From: Chalara sp. BL73
Lineage: Eukaryota; Ascomycota; Leotiomycetes; Helotiales
NCBI GenBank assembly: GCA_918026815.1
Contig: CAKJVC010000021.1
Location: 434,001-498,000, forward strand
DNA: 64,000 bases
Reading direction: 5' to 3'
Part shown: one piece after another, positions 1 to 10,047 of the stretch
How positions within the stretch are numbered: the stretch's first letter is position 1
How the letters are laid out: every line of letters starts with the position of its first letter
Notes under the pieces: model-generated
Database searches by the model: none
The model's input: only the letters and a program-made list of their open reading frames with translations
What the model was told of the DNA's origin: nothing
Made by a program: the position numbers and the translations under genes

Positions 1-473
1 CTGGAAACATTTCTGAGGCCTTAGTTTATGTATGACAGGGTGCAAGGAGATGTGATGTAGATCTGGGGAATAGTTCTGGGGAATAAATGTGGGGAAAGCG
101 CCGCCGGCAGCTACCCCGTACTTGGAGTTCGATACGATGCAGCACCGGGTAGTAATTTGGTGATCTTCAGAGAGATTTCCCTAGGTAGACAGTCATAGGT
201 GGAATCCTCGTTCTCGAAACACATATGTCTTATTACATGACTATTCACCAGATCATATGGCTTTCAGAGACTTCTCGGGTAAACTACTGATGCATTCATG
301 GTGCACATGACCGATAGTTTTGACGCCGTTTGAAATTTTGTAATCTTAACATAAATAATCCAAACCTCGTTAAGTTTCTGGTTTTCTCTCCACTAGTTTT
401 AGCTGTTGACAACCAAAATAATCAGTATCATAGGACTTTGAGATAATATCCATCAATTTTCAAATCAATCACC
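1..473. other. Intergenic, upstream of the lyase gene
   Basis: No coding feature is supported here. It is the 5' flank of the polysaccharide lyase gene; the last 100 bases are AT-rich and lead into a good ATG context (CACCATGG). I see no convincing repeat. Confidence 0.5.
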
Positions 474-1695
474 ATGGTACTCATTTCACAGATTCCATTC
501 TTTGTCTTTGCATTAAATACAGTTTCCGCATTTGTCCACCCCGGTATGCTTCATACTGAGGCCGATTTCACCCGAATGAAAGCCAAAGTATCCGCAAATG
601 CAGCCCCTTGGATCACTGGATGGAACAAGCTGATAAGCAACTCCCATTCCGCAAGCACATATGTCGCCAGGCCACAAGCAATTGTCTATCGTGGGGGTGA
701 TCAATCTCAGAATTACAATATCCTCTTCAATGATGCTGCTGCCGCGTATGCGCTTAGCCTTCGCTGGAAAATAACGGGAAACACATCCTTCGCAAATACC
801 GCAGTGGGGGTATTAGATGGGTGGTCATCTACTCTCACCTCAATTCAAGGTTCGTCAGACAAATATCTCGCAGCCGGACTTTATGGATATCAACTCGCGA
901 ATGCTGCCGAAATCCTGCGTAGCTACGCTGGTTGGACAAATGCAGGTCAAGCCAACTTTAGTATAATGCTTCAGAATGTTTTCTACTCAATGAATCATGA
1001 CTTCCTAGTCCGCCATAATGACGCTGCAAACGACCACTACTGGGCCAATTGGGACTTGTGCAACTTGGCTTCAGTCATCTCGATTGGAATTTTCACCAGC
1101 AACCAGACGATGTACAATGAAGCAATCACATATTTCAAGGGTGGTGTTGGCAACGGCAATATAGACCGCATGATTTGGAAGCTGTACACAGTTGATGGCC
1201 AAGTTATCGGTCAGGGACAAGAGGCTGGCCGAGATCAAGGTCATGGTGAGTGCACTGTTGAAGACCCATTGTCTTTTAGAGACTCTGACATTCACAGCTA
1301 CCCTTGACTTCGCCCTTCTCGGTACGATAGCCCAGATGGCCTATAACCAAGGCGATGATCTTTTTGCCTACGAAAACAATAAGATCCTAGCTGGTAGTGA
1401 GTACTGCTCCAAGTATAATGTGGGGGAAGACGTTCCGTACACGTCGTACACAAACAGCGATGTTACGCAGTCCGTCATCTCTAACAGCTCCAGAGGAAAT
1501 ATTCGGCCCATGAACGAACTCCTCTATGCTCATTACCATGACATAAAGGGGTCGAATGCGCAATGGACAGGCAAATATCGGGATATAGTCAATAATGCCA
1601 GTGGTGGCGCTGAGGGTGGTGGTGGGAATTACGGTCCTAACTCAGGCGGTTATGACCAGCTCGGTTACGGAACTTTAACCTTCAGATTGTCATAA
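474..1695 (+). CDS. Secreted polysaccharide lyase, alginate-lyase (PF05426-like) fold
   Basis: Exons 474-1245 and 1298-1695 give 389 aa. A hydrophobic signal peptide covers about residues 1-19 (cleavage near VSA-FV). The mature protein begins with the family's HPGMLHTEADFTRMK segment. The core carries NDHYWANWDLCN, then QEAGRDQGHATLDF, which only exists after splicing because the intron falls between QGH and AT, and it ends with the typical GGYDQLGYGTLTF. These are hallmarks of fungal alginate-lyase-superfamily proteins with an alpha/alpha toroid that beta-eliminate uronic-acid polysaccharides extracellularly. The substrate (alginate, glucuronan or another polyuronide) cannot be read from sequence. 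Length is normal and both ends look complete. Neighbours are a Zn2Cys6 regulator, a GH88 and an MFS transporter, which fit a uronide-degradation cluster. The single 52-nt intron is nearly identical to one in the next gene. Confidence 0.85.
1246..1297 (+). other. Intron A of an introner-like pair
   Basis: A 52-nt phase-1 intron beginning GTGAGTGCAC and ending ATTCACAG, with a CTGAC branch point about 9 nt before the acceptor. It contains AAGACCCATT and TTTTAGAGACTCTGACAT, both also present in the intron at 2799-2849. The overall match is about 90% (four substitutions and one 1-nt gap by eye). Splicing is supported because removal restores the lyase motif GRDQGHAT. Confidence 0.85.
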
Positions 1696-2544
1696 GATTT
1701 CGGGGTCTTTGGCATTATATCCTTTGAGTATGCCAAAACCAGGGCTTGAGAGTTGAACTTTTATAGTAATGTTCCAAAATCTGAGATAACTTTCAATTGG
1801 CTATTTCGTACAACAATTCCCATCGTCGCTGCGGGTCGGGAAGTGGCCGGGCGAAGCCCCGACACTTCCTCCGCCCCCCGAGCAAGCATCCACAATGGGT
1901 ATCATGCGGAGATACAAAAACATATACATTAATTGTGATGCGTAATTAGACCAGCATATATGAATCGCAAGATACAATCATTGCCCTCGGTATCCAACAT
2001 CAAATCTTTCGGTGATTAGGGTTGAATAACGAACAAAGTTCATGCCTGTTGGATACCGGATAATTTACCTCACCCAAGTAACTTTGTGGTATGGTATTAA
2101 ATGGCACAGCAAAGCGAATTAGTATACAACCAAATTAAAACCTAGATTTCTGTACCAGGCCATGATACCTCCAAAACCATCCTAGAATGCCCTACTTGGA
2201 ATCGTTGCCACGTGACTTATCACATGACGATGTATCTTTCACAGATTTACTGCGTGCTTCAATTTCGCTATGTATTTACATTGATAGATAATAAGTACAG
2301 TAAAGTGTCATACGACAAGACTCCACGCAGGAGGGCCATACTGTTAGCTTTATCCACCACTCTTACCGTACCCCGCAATTTCTCCAGATCCAGTCTTTCC
2401 CCATTGCCCCCACACACATGCTTGCTAGTCTGCTTGTATTCATGCATGTTATTTGCATCAACTGAACAGCTCCTCCCTGAAACCCTTTGAGCCCTTGAGA
2501 TAAAATTATGAATCCATAAGTCTCGCCTTTCGAATGTTGCAGCA
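1696..2544. other. Intergenic between lyase and regulator
   Basis: Contains the lyase 3' flank and the regulator's promoter. The only notable structure is a GC-rich imperfect palindrome at 1839-1869 inside an otherwise AT-rich stretch. Open frames at 2212-2490 and 2268-2567 have no family signature and are not called. Confidence 0.5.
1839..1869. repeat. GC-rich inverted repeat, possible hairpin or operator
   Basis: GGAAGTG (1839-1845) faces CACTTCC (1863-1869). Inside them CCGGGC (1847-1852) faces GCCCCG (1856-1861) with one mismatch, around a 3-base GAA loop. CGG and CCG triplets of the type bound by Zn2Cys6 proteins lie in and beside it, including a CGG-N7-CCG arrangement at about 1837-1849. 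It lies 144 bases past the lyase stop and about 680 bases before the regulator start, so it could be a terminator-like hairpin or a regulator site. The function is inferred only. Confidence 0.45.
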
Positions 2545-5324
2545 ATGAGCTCCAATGCAGAAACCACTCACCAGGCAGATGAAGAATACTTCGACAACAC
2601 CAGCAAACGTAATGCAAACAAATCAAGCAGCAAAGGAGGCAAGGTAGGGGCAGATGAGGAAGGCCCAGCGTAAGTGGAATACTGTACAGCTATATGAGTA
2701 ACCTCAGACTGACAGCATGATGCCAAGATGCCATTCATGTCGAAAGAAGAAAGCAAAATGCTCAAGGCGATCACCTTGCTCTCAATGTATGAGGTTCAGT
2801 GAGTGCACGGTTAAGACCCATTGCCTTTTAGAGACTCTGACATCCATAGATATAGAATGTGTTTACGATGACCGGAGAGGAAAGCCTGGACTGCGAACCG
2901 GTGCCGTGGAGAACCTGAATCAAAGAGTTGGTGAGTGAGGTCTTCAGCGTCACGTGGAGTATCAAATTTCTCGCATGATATTGACCTTAGCAAATGCACT
3001 TCGCTAAGCCCTACTACTTTAGTGGCATTGGAAAACATGTTTCTTGGACAAGGTATACTGTGGCAACAAGTCTGGCGCTGCCTCAATGCTATTCAAGGAC
3101 CAGTGCAGACATCAAACGTCGCGGAAGCCCATCAAGTAATTGGGGATAATGACCTAGTGGAATCTATCAGCCGGCTGAAGTCTACATTATCAAGCCTTCC
3201 ACTGGACCTGGATCTTGAGGCACTAGATACCGAATCAAGTAGGCCAATAAAGCGACGGCGTCGAAACAGCAACACAGAAGAAGAATTTCTACAGGACATA
3301 CCTCCCATCCGGAGCGAGACGGAAAATGACTTGCCTCCAGATGATTTGGTTGACTCCCTGGTTGAAATATATTTCGCAAATATCCATCCATGGATACCCA
3401 TTCTCCATGTTAGACAGTTTCGCGAAAAGAAGGCTAATCCAGCCTTGCGCCCCAAACTAACAACTATATTCCATGCTATAGTTTCCCTGTGTGTCCGATT
3501 CTCATATGACCCAAGACTAGAAAATTTAGAAGTAAGAACAAGATTTTCCAAGAAAAGCAGAGAAAAGGTTATTTTACAGAGCATGGAATCTTTCTCTGTC
3601 GAAAATCTGCAAGCTCTCATAATCTGTGCATTTGATACGGTAGAGCTTCCTTCCCTCTTGACCATTAGAGAAACTCGCTGAATTCAATAGATTGGTAGTG
3701 GAAGAGGACCATCAGCCTGGTCTATGGTTGGAAGTATGACTAGAACGGTTGAACAATTGCAACTCAGCATTGAGGATGAGGACCAACGTCAGCCGGCGGA
3801 GATTCTCATTAAGCGAATGGCTTTCCTCCCTCCGGCCAAAAGCTGGACTGAAAGAGAAGAGCGTCGACGCGTATTCTGGAACATCTTCTTGATGGATCGG
3901 TTTTGCAGTATTGCTACAGGATGGAACTTCTCGCTGACTAGCGCTGACGTCAAACGACGACTGCCTTGCGAAGGTGCGTTGTGGGAAGAAGGAAAACCGC
4001 TTGAAGTTCCTACTCCGTACTTCGGTGTTGGAGACAAATCAACCGAAGGCGTCTTGCCAACCAACCGGCCTGAGTCACAAGATCAAGCCTCAATTGGAGG
4101 GTTTGCATATTGTATCGAGGCATCTGAGAGCTTGAGCCTAGTTACAACTTTTTTTCTTAGGCACGCTGTCAATGTTTCCAATATGCAAGATGTTCAGATG
4201 TGGTTAATGAGGTTCAAAGAACTTGATTTAAGGCTTGTGCAGTAAGACAACTTCTCAAGGTCAGGAATTTCATTGGACTGATTTTATTTTATAGATGGAA
4301 AATATTTCTTCCTGAAAAGTGGCGAGAAGCCTGCGCGCTGAACGCCGACGGAAGGCTCGATCCAAACCTAACCCTAGCCCACATAACTCACAATACTGCG
4401 GTAGGACTTCTGCACCAAGGGATTGCGTATCCGTCAGCAGAGTGGCAAGCAAGTCGTATTCGTCTCCCATCTCTATCCAGCGCCGAGACTTGTTTAGCAG
4501 CGGCAACGGAAGTAGCGGTCATTGCCGAAAAGTACCTTGAAGGCTCTACATCACTAACAAGTCCGCAATTTGCATTCTGTCTCTTCATAAGCGGACGGAT
4601 GCTCCTGGCGCATGCATCTCATTATAATGTTGCATTGCCACAGGAGTTTGACTCCTTAATACGAAGCCTTGAAGAAATTTCAAGGCGCTGGAATGGTCCA
4701 CATGTGCAGGATAATTCGGAGAGCAGAACAGAAAACCTTGCTTCCAAGTTCGCTGGGAGATTAGTACAAGCACGAGAGCAAGGCCCACACTCGTTAGATA
4801 TTCGAGAAGCTGCCTACTCCGACGAACAGGCAAGCGCGTCTAGACATGATGGCCTTAATCCCACTCAGGGCAGGACGCCACAATTTCACACACAACATTT
4901 CGGCTCCAGTCCTGTGAAAAATTTGCGTTCCAGCCCCGAGCTCAGAAACAACAAAGCGCCAGACACTTTCCCACAAAATCCAGGACAGGCAGGCTCTGAT
5001 CAATTCGTCGTGGCGGAACAAGAAGGATCGCCTGACAGCATTACGCTTGCGTTTCCCCCCCTGCCTCTAGCATTTCAGCCTCATTGTGCAAGCGCAACTC
5101 ATACAACAATGCCTTCTCCTTCAGTTATGAACATGCAGCAACCAAACTTGTATTATGGACAACCAGCAGAAACGGGCTTTTCAGCAAGCAATTTTCCAGA
5201 TAACTATGGCGTCTCTGGCGGTGGGTTGGATGACCTAAATCATTTAAACTCTTTCTTCGAATATTCGTTTCTACCTAATCAGCGAATTAGCATGTTTTCT
5301 GGGCAGCCCGATAGAGAAGTCTAA
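2545..5324 (+). CDS. Zn2Cys6 fungal transcription factor
   Basis: Exons 2545-2669, 2716-2798, 2850-2930, 3023-3639, 3691-4241 and 4295-5324 give 828 aa. A complete zinc binuclear cluster lies at residues 47-73: Cys 47, 50, 57, 63, 66 and 73, with the basic RKKKAK in the first loop. The sixth cysteine and its spacing appear only after the 2799-2849 intron is removed. A linker and dimerisation stretch follows (GAVENLNQRV, then ALENMFLGQGILWQQVW). The middle-homology fungal_trans domain runs roughly residues 190-450 (LVDSLVEIYFANIHPWIPIL, and ERRRVFWNIFLMDRF). The C-terminal third is Gln/Asn/Ser/Pro-rich, as in activation regions. It acts in the nucleus and, by position between a lyase and GH88, probably controls this cluster. 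All five introns have canonical GT-AG ends. The start at 2545 is the first ATG giving an open exon into the zinc cluster. Confidence 0.88.
2799..2849 (+). other. Intron B of an introner-like pair
   Basis: A 51-nt phase-1 intron starting GTGAGTGCAC and ending CATCCATAG, with the same AAGACCCATTG and CTTTTAGAGACTCTGACAT blocks as the intron at 1246-1297. It sits inside the zinc-cluster codons. Its removal yields Cys-X6-Cys (MRFNIE between the last two cysteines), exactly the Zn2Cys6 spacing. The other four introns of this gene do not resemble it. Confidence 0.85.
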
Positions 5325-5609
5325 CAAGTCAAAGGTCATTTGATTTTGTCATTTTGTCGGTGGAAACTGCTTTTATTTACGCACAGGGTTTTGCATCCTC
5401 ATGGGGCCTCTAATCTTTGGTTAATGCTATACACCGCGGCACAGATTTATATCGTTGCCGAAAAAATTTGCAAATACTTGTACTTCTCCCAAATTATTCT
5501 ATTCCATGCTCGTATGTCCTTGAATAGCGGGGAACGCAGAAGATCTATTCAATTTTCTATGAAGTTCTACCCAAGAAAAGGCACCTCAGGCCGGCGGACC
5601 AGATGCCCT

Positions 5610-7324
5610 CTAGCTACCTTCAAGAACAATGGTTGGTCCAAATCCCATGTCCAATAATTTATTACCCACAAGCAAGAAGTAATAATCTGCATAAACCAAC
5701 CCGTGATTAGCCCATCTTCGTGGGGCAAACTCATAATTGTTGATCGTAGCACCAATCAAGATTGTCTCGGCACCTCCGCTCATATCCACCTCCAATTCGC
5801 CAGCTTCAAAAGAAACCCCGTGCTCAACCGAGGGGATCTCTATCGGTGTGCTCTGGAACTTCGCAGGAGGACTCATGTTCGTGGAACATACCGCACCAAG
5901 CAAGTGCAAAGCCTTTTGTAAATACTGAGACTGCTCACCACCGGCTACCAGCGCCTCATGTAAGAGCAGTAACCCATAACATGCTATAACAGCAGCACTA
6001 GTATCAGTTGGCGTATCCGCAGAGAACGGGGCAGAAAAATCCCATGGTGGAATTCCGCTCGATGGCAGATGCTCGAGGAAATAATTTGCACAGCTACGAG
6101 CAGTACCCAAGAAAGATACGTCATTCGTCCATGTATATGTCTGAACAAATCCAAGAATTGCCCATGCTTGACCCCTCGACCAGCAGGAGTCATCTGAGTA
6201 GCCTTGGTTGGTCATCTTTGCTTTGACAGCTCCGCTGCTTTGGTCGAAATTTACAACATGGAAGGTCGATGAATCGGATCTTATGTGGTGCTGTTGGGTA
6301 GTTTTTGCGTGAGCAATGGCAATGTCGCGGAGTCGAGGATCTCGAAGCTCTGCTGCTGCCCAGAAGAGAAGATCAAGATTGAGCATATTATCCTAACCGA
6401 GAGTTATCAGCAAATCGCCATTCAAAGAACACTTTTCGCCGATACTGTTTGGTAAAGCCTCTCCATAAAGAGGTCGGCTTGATAGACTAACTCACTATAA
6501 TAACCAAAAAGTCTAAGTTAGGATCCAGAAATGAATATCTCTTCGTGACGCAGGTATCCCACGACCTCAGACATTGTGTTATGGGATTATAGCGTGTGGC
6601 GAGAGTCCTAGCTGCAGCGATCAGGGTTCCGTAGGACTTTTGATCATGGTCAAGATCCCAAGCTTTTCGAGCCCATGGTGAGATCATGAAGCTCAGATCG
6701 TGTGTAGTAGTAAGTAAGGAGTTTTGATGTAAGTTCAATGTCCACCAGCGGCAGGCATATCTGAAAAGAGTTAAATAGTCAATCTTCAAATTCCTTTGAA
6801 TATAGAGAGGGTTTTGGTGAAAACTCACTCAAGTTGAAAAGGATGCGGAGCAGGAGGCAGACCAGAGTTTGGCAAAGGCGGAACAAACTGAGGATACCTC
6901 CTCTGACGCTCTAAGAGCAGGTAGAGAGAGCCGGGGAAGAACCCGGAAGTCCAGAAATCTGACTCCCGATACACATATGACGTTCCACCTGGTTTTGTAT
7001 ACTCTGGATATAAAGTTGGAGGAGCTGACTATATATCTCCACTTAGTGTCCTTTCGTATCCCCCCAAAAAATCATAAACTCACCTTTCCGAGTGCTTTTT
7101 GTGCTATACCCCATACCTTGGATATTGTTGATTCAGAATATAGTGATTTCAAGTGCTTCAATGTTGGAGATAACTCTGAGGTATCCGACGTGGGTGGTAG
7201 TACAATTCCATTTGTTTTTGGAACTGAAGAGTCCGATATAGATTTAAAATATTTCTTGGACTTGTCAGTTCTATTCCTGCAAAATTTACTCTATGCCTGT
7301 TTTCACAACTCACCAATGATCCAT
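5610..7324 (-). CDS. GH88 unsaturated glucuronyl hydrolase
   Basis: Model on the minus strand: 7314-7324 (start, doubtful), 7084-7276, 6829-7028, 6496-6760 and 5610-6392; 483 aa. GH88 enzymes hydrate and remove the 4,5-unsaturated uronic acid that a polysaccharide lyase leaves at the non-reducing end. Family motifs in order: YSESTISKVWGIAQKAL, DFWTSGFFPGSLYLLLE, TTTHDLSFM with a candidate catalytic Asp, RSWDTC, DNMLNLDLLFWAA, CWSRGQAWAI, and the C-terminal FAPRRWANHGLVYADYYFL. No signal peptide is evident, so it may act inside the cell on imported oligosaccharides. The four downstream exons are firm. The first exon is uncertain because it needs an unusually short 37-nt intron (7277-7313). The gene converges on the regulator and diverges from the MFS gene. 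Confidence 0.85.
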
Positions 7325-8056
7325 TATCTGGAGTAGATTTGAGCAAAGTCCTTCGTTGGCTTTCAAGTGGTGAGATCGCTCTCTTCTGGGGAATCATTTG
7401 GGTTGCCATCTTTGTTCTCTTCTTCTCTATTGCCAGTATGAAGACCACATCCAAGTAATTAAAGGACAGCGCAGTATCATCAAGGATTTCAAATCATCGA
7501 TTGAGTACAGGTCGCCCAAGGTCTTCTCTTTTGGAACTTGGCGCTGGCTCGCCTTCAAGTAACCGGCTAATCTTTAAGCAAGGCTGCCGGTTTTATCAGT
7601 AGCGCCTCATATCTATCCATTATACCGGGTGTTTAAAGTATCTGGAAATTCCATGTCAGCATTATCATTAATCGTTGTTACCAAAGAGGAAAGAGTGTAA
7701 CTGTGACCGGGAGGCGGGGGAAGTATCGGAAATGGCCCCGAAGGAGAGAAAACTGGGCCCCCACCCCGCGTCTTAGACCAACTTCCGCCAGCCTCTAAAT
7801 CCCAAAAGCTCGAGAAGTCGGGTTTTGAACACGGGAAAACTATGTTCAATATCCCCGGTGGAGCATCATGTTCACATGGCTCGACTAGTTCACACGGGCC
7901 GAAATTCAAGTCTCCCTTTTCCCCCAAACACCTAGCAGCAAATGTACAGGTCACTACTCGGATCGACTATATATTCTACGGCCTAAGACTACGAAATTCT
8001 AACTAAGGCCGGTTAAATTTCAGGATAGGAAGATCGACCTTGAAACTTTTGACCAG
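7325..8056. promoter_or_regulatory. Divergent promoter region, GH88 and MFS transporter
   Basis: About 730 bases separate the GH88 start (minus) from the transporter start (plus), so both could be controlled together. A GC-rich patch near 7700-7790 stands out from AT-rich flanks and holds CGG and CCG triplets, including a CGG-N8-CCG spacing near 7728-7741. Plus-strand reading at about 7330-7457 is hydrophobic and protein-like but has no start and no family I recognise. Confidence 0.45.
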
Positions 8057-10047
8057 ATGACTAACCTGGAAACCCCCTCCAAGGTGGAAGTTCGTCACGA
8101 CGATGACATTGCGCCTTACACTACTCCGATTCCACAGAACCGCGGGGATAAGGATGCGGAGGTTGGTTTCAGAGATCTCGCAACTGTGTAATAGAAGGCT
8201 AACATCCTTCAGACAGCAGCATATGCCGGAGAGTCGGCAGTATTCGTCGACGATGAGACAAGCAAGAAGCTATTCTGGACAGTCAACAAACGTATTCTAG
8301 CATGTATGCTGGGAACTTACTTTTGCCAGTCCCTAGACAAGGGGACTCTTGGATTTGCTTCAATTATGGGCATCAGAACGGATGCACACCTTCATGGACA
8401 ACAGTACAGGTATTAAGCCTTTGGAGAGAAAACCCTAACAGTTCACCGCGTTAACATCTGCGGCAGTTGGCTTGGCACAATCTTATATATGGGAGTGCTT
8501 GTCGGGGAATATCCAACAAATCTCCTCCTTCAAAAGTTCCCCGTCGCCAAATACCTCGCCACCAACGTCTTTCTCTGGGGCATTGTCATTACGTGCTCAG
8601 CAGCCGCTAAAGATTTCAAGGCCCTCATGGTCGTTCGATTCTTGCTTGGTTTATTTGAATCATGCGTTCAGCCAGCTTTCATTATCATGTAAGGATTTCA
8701 TACCCATTCATTTGGACTTATCTGACAGATCCTAGGACCTCCATGTGGGTAAGTTGCGAGGCGCTCGTCACTCTGATATCAAGCCTTATGCTAAGCTTAC
8801 CGATGTAGTATACTAAGCGAGAACAAGCGGTTTTGACTTCTCTTTGGTATTGCATGACAGGAGTCCAGCTTATGGTATAGTGCCCCTCCTATTGATATTT
8901 GACGAATTGGGCTAATTTATGTGCGACATTAGGTTGGTGGCATCATCGCCTGGGGAGCAAGCCATTACGTTGGACATACTATCTATTCCTGGCAGCTCCT
9001 CTTTTTGGTCCTAGGCATTTTGACCTGCGTATGGGGGCTCTTCATCGGCTGGTGGTTGCCCGATTCTCCTATGAAAGCGAAATGCTTCAGCGAAGATCAG
9101 AAACGACTCATGATCGAACGAGTCCGCGCCAACGAGACAGGTATTCAGAACAAGACTTACAAGCGTCATCAAATGGTAGAAGCTGTCAAAGATCCTGTCA
9201 TCTGGTGCTACATCATGTTGCAGATCACTTCCACGCTGGTTATTGGTGGCCTAGGAGTATTTTCGAACATCATAATCTCCTCCTTTGGGTTTAGTCTGTT
9301 ACAGACTCAGTTGCTTAACATCGCTCAGGGTGGTGTTACAATCTTGGTTATGATCGGTGGTGCAACACTTGCTCAAACAACAGGGCAGACAGTCTGGGTC
9401 ATGCATGTGAGACTTCCTCTTCTTGATTACAAAATACTAGCTGACACATAATATAGGCATGGACAATGTGAGCTTCTCCCCCATTTGATACTAAGGCTAC
9501 CTCTAACTTCCATTTCCAGTCCTCCAATAATTGGAACAGCAATAATTTACGCTATTCCTCCGATACACAGTACTCGCGTTGGCCTCCTCATCGCGTTCTA
9601 CTGCACCCAATTTTTCCTCGCCCAAGGAAACTTGGTTTTCTCTCTGATATCTCGCAATGTCGCTGGTCAAACCAAGAAATCTACCACGCTTGCTATGACA
9701 TTCATTGGCTGGGCTGCAGGAAACATGACAGCACCTCAGGTATGCACTACTCGTCTCGCTCTGTATTGACCAATTATTTCTAATCCGCTTTCCAGATCTT
9801 CCAGCAGGGTGATGCCCCCCGCTATCGGAAAGGCTTCACTGCCCATTTCTGCCTCTACGTTCTTTTTAACATCTTCCTCGTCATTCTTAGAGTGCTTTTG
9901 ACCAGGCGGAATACAGCGAAGCGGGTTGCGGTAGCGAATGCTCTAGCTATAGAGGTGACACAACAGAGTGATGAGAAGATTACTCATTCACACGCATTCG
10001 AAGACTTGACGGACAAGGAAAATCCGGATTTCAGATACGTAGTGTAG
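8057..10047 (+). CDS. MFS transporter, Dal5/allantoate-permease (anion:cation symporter) family
   Basis: Nine exons: 8057-8161, 8213-8409, 8467-8688, 8736-8748, 8809-8874, 8933-9406, 9457-9467, 9520-9739 and 9796-10047; 519 aa. A soluble N-terminus (FVDDETSKKLFWTVNKRIL) leads into about 12 membrane segments. Dal5-family signatures are present: SLDKGTLGFASIMGI, QQYSWLGTILYMGVLVGE, RFLLGLFESCVQPAFI, SMWYTKREQ and TKKSTTLAMTFIGWAAGN. Members import small anionic nutrients such as allantoate, vitamins and hexuronates across the plasma membrane. Next to a lyase and GH88, uptake of uronate or unsaturated disaccharide is the likely role (inference). Two exons are only 13 and 11 nt long; both are required to keep the conserved motifs in frame. 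Phases sum correctly and both ends are complete. Confidence 0.87.

Noticed and set aside
2212..2626. Several overlapping open frames on both strands before the regulator
   Set aside because: No domain, no splice continuity with the regulator, and they overlap one another; most likely promoter sequence.
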